Assembly (NCBI GenBank): GCA_016869435.1
Contig: VGEB01000019.1
Span: 1-38,297, forward strand
Source: Alphaproteobacteria bacterium
GTDB lineage: Bacteria; Pseudomonadota; Alphaproteobacteria; Rhizobiales; Beijerinckiaceae
DNA length: 38,297 nt
Reading direction: 5' to 3'
Below the pieces are notes generated by a model, which had not been told where the DNA came from, ran no database searches, and was given only the letters and a program-made list of their open reading frames with translations. The position numbers were made by a program, and so were the translations under genes. Every line of letters begins with the position of its first letter. Position 1 is the stretch's first letter. Positions 32,376-38,297 of the stretch are shown in pieces.

Positions 32376-34826
32376 TCAGGCGCGAATGCGCTGGCCTTTG
32401 GGATCATAGAACGGCGAAAGGGAGACGCTCGCCGTCCGTCGCTCGCCGGCAATTTCGAGGTGATATTCGCCCGAGAGCACAAATGTCGGATCGACGCCGT
32501 CGGGATGACGAACGTAACCATAGCCGATCGACTTGCCGATCGAATAGCCATAGCCGCCGCTCGACAACCAACCGACGCGCTCGCCGTTGCGATAAATCGT
32601 TTCGCGCCCCAGCAGCGTGATGTCGGGATCATCGACGCCGAAGCCGGCGAGAAGCCGCGGCAGTGGCGCGCCGGCGGATTGAACGAGCGCCTCCCTCCCC
32701 TGAAAGGCCACGCCGGACGTCATCTTGACGGCAAAGCCCAGGCCCGCCATCGGCGGCGTGTGATCGGAACCGATGTCGGCGCCCCAGGCGCGGTAGCCTT
32801 TTTCCAAACGTAGCGATTCGATCGCTCTGTAGCCGGCGTCGACAAGTCCGAAAGGCGCGCCCGCTTCGATCAGCGCGTCATAGACCGAGACCGCGAAATC
32901 GACGGGTACATGAAGCTCCCAGCCGAGTTCGCCGACATAAGTGACGCGGATCGCCAGAACCGGCGCGCCCGCCAAACGGATTTCACGGGCGTTCATGAAA
33001 GGGAAGGCGGCGTTCGACAAATCGTCGTCGCAGCAGGCTCGCAGAATGTCGCGGGCGCGCGGACCCATGAGCGCCAACACCGAATTCGCCGAGGTGACGT
33101 CGATGAGAGTCGCGTCCAATCCTTGAGGAATCGATCGCCTGATCCAATCGAAGTCATGCGTTCCGAAGGCCGTTCCGGTCACGACATAGAAGCGATCCTT
33201 CGCCAAGCGCGTGATCGTCAGATCGCATTCGATTCCGCCCTTGCGGTTCAACAACTGCGTATAGACGACGGCGTGGGGCGGCTTGGCGACATTGTTGGCG
33301 GCGATCCAGGACAGCGCCGCTTCGGCGTCCTTGCCGACGACTAGCGCCTTGGCGAAGCTGGTCTGATCGAACAGCGCCGCGGCCTCCCGGCAGGCGCGAT
33401 GCTCTCGCCCGACCGCCTCGAACCAGCCGGGCCTGCCGAAGGAATAGCGATCACGCGGCTCTTCGCCGGACGCTAAATCCGCGAACCAGTTAGGCCGCTC
33501 GAAACCCATTTTCTCGCCGAAACACGCGCCCTTCGCCTTGAGCCGCTCATAGAGCGGCGAGCGCCGCAGCGGCCGGCCGGACGTAAACTCTTCGAATGGC
33601 CAGGCGATGCTGTAATGGCGCGCATAGGCTTCGAGCGTCCGCACGCGCACCCAGTTTGGATCCCTATGCGGCGCGCCGAAGCGGCGGATGTCGACGGGCC
33701 AGAGATCGAAGGGCTGTTCGCCGTCGGCCGCCCATTCCGCGAGCGCCATGCCGGCGCCGCCGGCGGAGGCGATGCCGAAGGCGTTGAAGCCTGCGCCCAC
33801 GAAGAAGTTTCGCACCTCCGGCGCCTCGCCGATCATCCAATTGCCGTCGGGCGTGAAGCTTTCAAGGCCGTTGATCATCTGCTTCACGCCGGCCGCGGCG
33901 AGCGCCGGCACGCGGCCGAGCGCGAGGTCCATGATCGGCTCGAAATGATTCCAGTCGTCTTCCAAAAGCCGAAAGGCGAAATCGTCGGGAACGACGCCCG
34001 ACGACCACGGCACGGGATTGGGCTCATAGCCGCCCATGACGAGACCGCCGACCTCTTCCTTGTAGTAGGTCAGCCGATCCGGATCGCGCAGCGTCGGCAG
34101 ATCGCTGGTCACGCCGTCGATTTTTTCGGTCACGATATATTGATGGTGAACCGCGGAAAGCGGCACGGCGACGCCGGCGCGCGCGGCAAGCGGCTGGGTC
34201 CACAGGCCGGCGCAGAGCACGAGCTTTTCGCAAGTGACCACGCCGCGATCGGTGACGACGCCGCGCACGCGTTGGTTCTCGATGATGAAATCGGAAACGG
34301 CGACGCCTTCGACGAGCTTTGCGCCGGCGAGCCGTGCGCCTTTGGCGAGCGCCTGGGTGATGTCTGAAGGATTCGCCTGTCCATCGGTCGGCAGGAAGGC
34401 CGCGCCGACCACGTCATCGACGTTCATCAGCGGCCAGAGCGCCTGCGCTTCCTTGGCGCTCAGAAGCTGCATATCGAGGCCGAAGCTCCGTGCGGACGTG
34501 GCCTGTCGCTTCACTTCGATCCATCGATCGGCGTTGCAGGCAAGGCGCAGCCCGCCATTGCGTCGCCAGCCGGTCGCATAGCCCGTCTCTTCTTCGAGTC
34601 GATCGTAAAGCTCGACAGAATAGCCCAGCAGCTTGGTGATATTGGCGTTGGTCCGTAACTGGCCGATCAGTCCGGCGGCGTGCCACGTCGATCCCGACGT
34701 CAGTTGATGGCGCTCAATGAGCAGCGTCTCGACGCCGCGCTTGGCGAGGTGATAGGCGACCGAACAGCCGACGATTCCCCCGCCGATGACGACGATCTGC
34801 GCGCTTCGCGGAAGAAGCTCCGTCAT
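32376..34826 (-). CDS. FAD-dependent dimethylglycine/sarcosine dehydrogenase-like protein with GcvT domain
   Basis: An 816-residue flavoprotein. The N-terminal DAO-type FAD domain has IVVIGGGIVGCSVAYHLAKR (about 11-30), and H49 in SGSTWHAAGL matches the histidine that binds FAD covalently in mitochondrial dimethylglycine and sarcosine dehydrogenases. The C-terminal half (about 430-800) is a GcvT/aminomethyltransferase fold, with VTYVGELGWELHVPVDFA, YRAIESLRLEKGYRAWGADI and GFAVKMTSGVAFQGREAL. Such enzymes demethylate N-methylglycines and pass the one-carbon unit to tetrahydrofolate. The substrate is not proven. Its ATG overlaps the stop of the upstream kinase-like gene (ATGA), so the two work as a pair. 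Confidence 0.9.
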   Translation of the reverse strand: MTELLPRSAQIVVIGGGIVGCSVAYHLAKRGVETLLIERHQLTSGSTWHAAGLIGQLRTNANITKLLGYSVELYDRLEEETGYATGWRRNGGLRLACNADRWIEVKRQATSARSFGLDMQLLSAKEAQALWPLMNVDDVVGAAFLPTDGQANPSDITQALAKGARLAGAKLVEGVAVSDFIIENQRVRGVVTDRGVVTCEKLVLCAGLWTQPLAARAGVAVPLSAVHHQYIVTEKIDGVTSDLPTLRDPDRLTYYKEEVGGLVMGGYEPNPVPWSSGVVPDDFAFRLLEDDWNHFEPIMDLALGRVPALAAAGVKQMINGLESFTPDGNWMIGEAPEVRNFFVGAGFNAFGIASAGGAGMALAEWAADGEQPFDLWPVDIRRFGAPHRDPNWVRVRTLEAYARHYSIAWPFEEFTSGRPLRRSPLYERLKAKGACFGEKMGFERPNWFADLASGEEPRDRYSFGRPGWFEAVGREHRACREAAALFDQTSFAKALVVGKDAEAALSWIAANNVAKPPHAVVYTQLLNRKGGIECDLTITRLAKDRFYVVTGTAFGTHDFDWIRRSIPQGLDATLIDVTSANSVLALMGPRARDILRACCDDDLSNAAFPFMNAREIRLAGAPVLAIRVTYVGELGWELHVPVDFAVSVYDALIEAGAPFGLVDAGYRAIESLRLEKGYRAWGADIGSDHTPPMAGLGFAVKMTSGVAFQGREALVQSAGAPLPRLLAGFGVDDPDITLLGRETIYRNGERVGWLSSGGYGYSIGKSIGYGYVRHPDGVDPTFVLSGEYHLEIAGERRTASVSLSPFYDPKGQRIRA

Positions 34827-35713
34827 GCCTTGTCCATCTGCTGGAACGCCGCCCATGCGTCCTCGAAGCGCGACATGTTTTGATCGGAATAAGCGACATA
34901 GTCGAAATCAATCGCGGATCGGCTTTCGGAGACGAGACTCCACAACGTCTCGCGTAAGAGCGAGGCGCAAAGCATCGCCTTGAACCGGCGGCGCAACGCA
35001 TCGGTTGGAGCCGTTTCAAAATAATCTTCGAGCAACGCGTCGTCGTCGGCAGCGTCGAAGCCGTTGTTCGATGAAAGCCCGCCAAGATCGAAAAGTGGCG
35101 TGTTCCAGCCTGCATAATCCCAATCGACGAGCCAGAGACGCCGTCCATCATCGATGAAATTGGCGGCGAGGAGATCGTTATGGCCAAAGATGAGATCAAT
35201 CGGCCCCACGGATTTTTCCAGAACCTCGCTCGCCGCAAGCAAGCGCGGCAACTGCGCGGCGATTCTGCTTTCGTCCTCGGCGAGTGTGTGGGCGTAGTCG
35301 CGTATCACATGAAAAACGTTGAACGCCAAGGTCGGGCCGCGCAAATGCCGCGCAAGTTCGCGATGGACGCGCTTGACGAGACCGACGCAACGTTTGCGAT
35401 TTTGACGCACGTCCTCAGACTCATAGGTGCGGCCGGAAATATATTCGAGCGCCATCGCCATAGGCGCGCCATAAAGGACATTCGGTGACACGCCTGCGGT
35501 GCCAGCGGCCCTGCTTGCCGCCAGCTCATTGAAGCGCATCACGCCGTGAACGGGGATGTCGCCGCCGAGACGAACGACGACGCGCCGGTCGCCGTCGATA
35601 ACGATATAGTTCTTATTGGTGATGCCGCCGAGCAAGGGCGCGATGTCGATCGGTCCGCGCCAGATCGGAAGCGCGCGGATCAGAATTTCAGGGTCTGCGG
35701 TATGGGCTGACAT
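34823..35713 (-). CDS. choline/ethanolamine kinase-like phosphotransferase (APH fold)
   Basis: A 296-residue protein-kinase-like small-molecule phosphotransferase. It has LLGGITNKNYIVIDGDRRVV near the N-terminus (nucleotide-binding loop of choline kinases), LVKRVHRELARHLRGP, the catalytic loop IFGHNDLLAANFID (H-N-D) and the metal motif WLVDWDYAGWNTPLFDLGG, all matching the choline/ethanolamine kinase and LicA group more than the antibiotic phosphotransferases. ATG at 35713 is preferred over an upstream in-frame start because GGAG lies just ahead of it and the family begins there. It is the first gene of a two-gene operon with the flavoprotein and is divergent from eutBC, so choline or ethanolamine is a plausible substrate (inference). 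Confidence 0.85.
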   Translation of the reverse strand: MSAHTADPEILIRALPIWRGPIDIAPLLGGITNKNYIVIDGDRRVVVRLGGDIPVHGVMRFNELAASRAAGTAGVSPNVLYGAPMAMALEYISGRTYESEDVRQNRKRCVGLVKRVHRELARHLRGPTLAFNVFHVIRDYAHTLAEDESRIAAQLPRLLAASEVLEKSVGPIDLIFGHNDLLAANFIDDGRRLWLVDWDYAGWNTPLFDLGGLSSNNGFDAADDDALLEDYFETAPTDALRRRFKAMLCASLLRETLWSLVSESRSAIDFDYVAYSDQNMSRFEDAWAAFQQMDKA

Positions 35714-35871
35714 CGGCTCCGGCGGGACGAACAAACTTCGGCTGGGCGAGTATATGCGGGTTGGGCGCAAAGGCTATGGGCTGGGCAAGCGCTGGGGAAA
35801 ACCTTACCGACGCAAGGTGACACGTTGGCGTCGGCGCCCTAGCCTGAGACATAGTCGTTCGAGGTCGAGCC
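35714..35871. promoter_or_regulatory. divergent promoter region between kinase-like gene and eutB
   Basis: 158 bases between divergent operons. A run of related units (TTCGGCTGGGC, GGTTGGGC, GGCTGGGC between about 35736 and 35790) could be binding sites. No cobalamin riboswitch could be made out, and the space is too small for a standard one. Sharing of this region suggests the two operons respond to one signal. Confidence 0.45.
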
Positions 35872-37251
35872 ATGTATGGGACGACGATTCGTGGAACGCG
35901 CTACAGCTTTCCCGATCTCAAATCGCTGATGGCGAAGGCGACTCCGCTGCGTTCGGGAGATTGCCTCGCCGCACTCGCGGCGACGAGCGCGGCGGAGCGA
36001 GTCGCGGCGCAGATGGCGCTCGCCGACCTCCCCTTGAGCGTGTTCCTGAACGAGGCGCTCGTTCCCTATGAAGAAGACGAAGTCACCCGACTGATTCTCG
36101 ACAGTCACGATCGGCGGGCCTTTGCGCTGATCGCTTCGCTGACCGTGGGGGAATTTCGCGACTGGCTTCTCTCGGACGCCGCTGACGAGGAATCGCTCGC
36201 GGCTCTAACCTTCGGACTCACGCCGGAAATGGCGGCGGCGGTCTCGAAAATCTGCCGCAACCAGGACTTGATCCTCATCGCCGCCAAGCGGCGCGTCGTC
36301 ACCAGATTTCGCAATACGCTCGGACTGCGCGGACGACTGTCGTCGCGCATTCAGCCCAATCATCCGACCGACGACGCGCGCGGCGTTCTCGCAAGCGCGA
36401 TCGACGGGCTTCTACTCGGCAATGGCGACGCCGTCATCGGCGTCAATCCGGCCTCCGACAGCCCGGAACAGTGTTACGAACTCTTGCGCCTTCTCGACGA
36501 ATTGCGCGAGACGCTAAACATTCCGACGCAATCCTGCGTCCTCGCCCATGTCACGACGACGCTGCAGCTGATGGAACGCCGCGCGCCGGTCGATCTGGTT
36601 TTCCAGTCGATCGCCGGAACGCAAGCCGCCAATTCAAGCTTCGGGATCGACCTCGCGCTGCTGCGAGAGTCGCGCGAGGCGGCGCTCGCCCTAAAGCGCG
36701 GGACAATCGGCGACAATTTCATGTATTTCGAAACTGGGCAGGGCAGCGCGCTTTCGGCGAACGCTCACTGGAACTGCGATCAGCAGACGCTGGAAGCGCG
36801 CGCCTATGGCGTCGCGCGGATATTCGATCCTCTACTGATCAATACGGTGGTCGGGTTTATCGGACCAGAATATCTCTTCGACGGCAAGCAGATCACGCGG
36901 GCGGCGCTCGAAGATCACTTCTGCGGCAAGCTGCTCGGACTGCCGATGGGCTGCGACGTCTGTTACACGAACCACGCCGAAGCCGACCAGAACGATATGG
37001 ACGACATCCTCGCGCTGCTCGCCGTCGCTGGCGTCAACTATGTCATGGGCGTGCCCGGCGCAGACGACGTCATGCTGAATTACCAGAGCACGTCCTATCA
37101 TGACGTGCTTGCCGTGAGGCGTATGCTCAATCTGGCGCCGGCCCCCGAATTCGCGCATTGGCTGACTGACGTCGGGCTGAGCGACGCGCACGGCGAACTG
37201 CTGGCGCAGGCGCTGCCCGCCTCCTTTGCGCCGCTTCTCGAAAGAGCCTGA
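35872..37251 (+). CDS. eutB: ethanolamine ammonia-lyase large subunit
   Basis: A 459-residue EutB, full length. It is the catalytic TIM-barrel subunit of the adenosylcobalamin-dependent enzyme that splits ethanolamine into acetaldehyde and ammonia. Characteristic stretches are SRIQPNHPTDDARGVLASAI, DGLLLGNGDAVIGVNPASDS, CVLAHVTTTLQLMERRAP, VFQSIAGTQAANSSFGIDLA, YFETGQGSALSANAHWNCDQ, GPEYLFDGKQITRAALEDHF and MGCDVCYTNHAEADQNDMDD, which include active-site glutamate and asparagine residues. The start at 35872 has GAGG upstream. eutC follows two bases after the stop. No eutA reactivase, microcompartment shell or acetaldehyde dehydrogenase gene is visible, so it is the cytosolic non-compartment type. 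Confidence 0.95.
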   Translation: MYGTTIRGTRYSFPDLKSLMAKATPLRSGDCLAALAATSAAERVAAQMALADLPLSVFLNEALVPYEEDEVTRLILDSHDRRAFALIASLTVGEFRDWLLSDAADEESLAALTFGLTPEMAAAVSKICRNQDLILIAAKRRVVTRFRNTLGLRGRLSSRIQPNHPTDDARGVLASAIDGLLLGNGDAVIGVNPASDSPEQCYELLRLLDELRETLNIPTQSCVLAHVTTTLQLMERRAPVDLVFQSIAGTQAANSSFGIDLALLRESREAALALKRGTIGDNFMYFETGQGSALSANAHWNCDQQTLEARAYGVARIFDPLLINTVVGFIGPEYLFDGKQITRAALEDHFCGKLLGLPMGCDVCYTNHAEADQNDMDDILALLAVAGVNYVMGVPGADDVMLNYQSTSYHDVLAVRRMLNLAPAPEFAHWLTDVGLSDAHGELLAQALPASFAPLLERA

Positions 37252-37253
37252 GA

Positions 37254-38039
37254 ATGGCGGATCGTCGGCCGGCGCCTCTCGACATATTCTCGAAATTGCG
37301 TTCGGCGACGCCGGCGCGAATATTTCTGCCGCGCGCCGGGACGGGGCTCACCACGCGCGCGACTCTGGACTTTCAATTGGCGCATGCCGAAGCGCGAGAC
37401 GCTGTCGAGGAGCGGCTCGATGTCGAAGCCCTCGATGAGGAATTGTCGTCACGCGGCCTCGCGGCCGTTCGCGTCAGAAGCGCCGCGCGCGATCGGCGCG
37501 GCTTCTTGCTGCGCCCCGACCTTGGCCGCAGACTGGACGATGAATCGCGCGCGCGGCTGAAATCTGCGGCGGGCGATTACGACATCGCATTCATTATCGC
37601 CGAAGGCTTGTCCGCCCGCGCGATCGCCCGGCACGCGATTCCGGTCCTCGATCGGGCGCTTGCCTCGCTCGATCCGGCATCGTGGAAAATCGCGCCGATC
37701 ATTCTCGCCGAACAGGGGCGCGTGGCGCTCGGCGACGACATCGGCGAAACGCTTGGCGCAAGACTTGCGGCGGTTCTCATCGGCGAACGGCCCGGCCTCT
37801 CTTCGCCCGACAGCCTGGGCGTCTATCTCACTTATGCGCCGCGTATCGGCCGCACAGACGCCGAGCGCAATTGTCTGTCGAACATCCGCCCGCAAGGCCT
37901 CGCCTATGACGAGGCGACCCGTAAGCTGCTTTATCTTTGCAACGAGGCTCGCCGACGGCGGCTGACCGGCGTCGCGCTCAAAGACGAAGCCGAGACGCTC
38001 GCGTCAGAAGAGCTACGCTCCATCGACGTCAAGAATTAG
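37254..38039 (+). CDS. eutC: ethanolamine ammonia-lyase small subunit
   Basis: A 261-residue EutC, which completes the cobalamin-binding site of the lyase. Diagnostic parts are ARIFLPRAGTGLTTRATLDF, DYDIAFIIAEGLSARAIARH, IILAEQGRVALGDDIGETL, GERPGLSSPDSLGVYLTYAP and RNCLSNIRPQGLAYDEATRK. It lacks the roughly 30-residue N-terminal extension of the enterobacterial protein that targets the enzyme to the microcompartment, in line with the absence of shell genes. The start is two bases after the eutB stop, so expression is coupled. Confidence 0.95.
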   Translation: MADRRPAPLDIFSKLRSATPARIFLPRAGTGLTTRATLDFQLAHAEARDAVEERLDVEALDEELSSRGLAAVRVRSAARDRRGFLLRPDLGRRLDDESRARLKSAAGDYDIAFIIAEGLSARAIARHAIPVLDRALASLDPASWKIAPIILAEQGRVALGDDIGETLGARLAAVLIGERPGLSSPDSLGVYLTYAPRIGRTDAERNCLSNIRPQGLAYDEATRKLLYLCNEARRRRLTGVALKDEAETLASEELRSIDVKN

Positions 38040-38142
38040 CTTTCCCGGAGCCGCGCGCGGCCATTCAGGCAAGTCCGGATTGATCGTGAAGCTTGCGCTC
38101 GACTATATGATTGCTCGCCGATCGTCCGTCGAAGCTGGCGCG

Positions 38143-38297
38143 CTAATACTGAACTGGAGCATAGAATGCGGCTAGCAGCCTGTCGGACTGATGTTTGGGG
38201 TTTTGCGGCGAGGCTGGATTGCCGCCTTTCGCGTTTGTTTTGCGTTTGATCTCCTCCCAAACGCTCACTGAGGCGCCCATTGCGACCCTCGCTTGGG
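38143..38297 (-). CDS. possible C-terminal end of an unidentified gene, cut by right edge
   Basis: A minus-strand frame enters from the edge and ends at TAG 38145-38143, with a visible tail reading ASVSVWEEIKRKTNAKGG and then LLAAFYAPVQY. It may equally be a short gene starting at ATG near 38280. The stretch AGCCTGTCGGACTGATG (about 38175-38191) looks like terminal sequence of some insertion elements, so a transposase remnant is possible. I cannot name it. Confidence 0.25.
   Translation of the reverse strand, partial: QARVAMGASVSVWEEIKRKTNAKGGNPASPQNPKHQSDRLLAAFYAPVQY

Noticed and set aside
35714-35871. cobalamin riboswitch upstream of the B12-dependent eutBC genes
   Set aside because: The gap is 158 bases and shared with a divergent promoter; no B12-box-like element was recognised.

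Overview
The window looks like chromosomal DNA of a high-GC alphaproteobacterium, most likely of the Rhizobiales (Hyphomicrobiales). The basis is the family profile (SbmA/BacA-type ABC exporter, IHF-alpha, XerD, FtsY-YciB order, five-PAS SpoIIE phosphatase), heavy GC bias in third codon positions, and interspersed palindromic elements of the kind common in that order. A Methylocystaceae- or Beijerinckiaceae-like host is plausible but is inference only. No rRNA, tRNA or CRISPR array was seen.

Layout. (1) 1-8.3 kb is housekeeping DNA, almost all on the minus strand: an exported protein cut by the left edge, rlmE coupled to a BacA-like ABC transporter, ihfA, a bactofilin, xerD, a 47-residue membrane protein, yciB and ftsY. 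(2) 8.4-17.4 kb is a patchwork: a small secreted protein, two gene remnants abutting head to head (cysteine desulfurase and serine acetyltransferase), a MarR-VOC pair with a perfect operator palindrome, a second VOC protein, a [2Fe-2S] ferredoxin-ferritin-like fusion followed by a stand-alone ferritin-like paralogue, an L,D-transpeptidase, a broken IS5-type transposase carrying a 121-bp copy of the ferritin-like gene, several palindromic repeat families, an antitoxin remnant and a lone HEPN-motif protein. (3) 17.4-24.2 kb is a tight four-gene minus-strand operon: STAS anti-sigma-factor antagonist, HATPase anti-sigma kinase, NAD-dependent glutamate dehydrogenase, then a five-PAS SpoIIE-type phosphatase. 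It is a partner-switching module with a nitrogen-catabolic enzyme in the middle. (4) 24.3-38.0 kb is a nitrogen and amino-compound catabolism island: a cystathionine gamma-synthase/methionine gamma-lyase family enzyme, Kbl and an SDR-type threonine dehydrogenase, an HglS-type 2-oxoadipate dioxygenase/decarboxylase, an ALDH7-type aldehyde dehydrogenase, an ornithine aminotransferase-type enzyme, a dimethylglycine/sarcosine dehydrogenase-like flavoprotein with a GcvT domain, a choline/ethanolamine kinase-like protein, and EutB-EutC.

How the genes may work together (inference). Region 4 could release ammonia and C2-C6 carbon from threonine, sulfur amino acids, lysine and/or ornithine, methylated glycines and ethanolamine. 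The transaminases would send nitrogen to glutamate, which the neighbouring NAD-GDH can deaminate to 2-oxoglutarate. The partner-switching genes around the GDH suggest that this step, or a regulon coupled to it, responds to a redox, oxygen or small-molecule signal read by the PAS domains. One of those PAS domains closely resembles the haem-PAS of FixL. The region between 8.7 and 17 kb shows the deletions, insertions and repeats expected of a fluid junction between conserved blocks.
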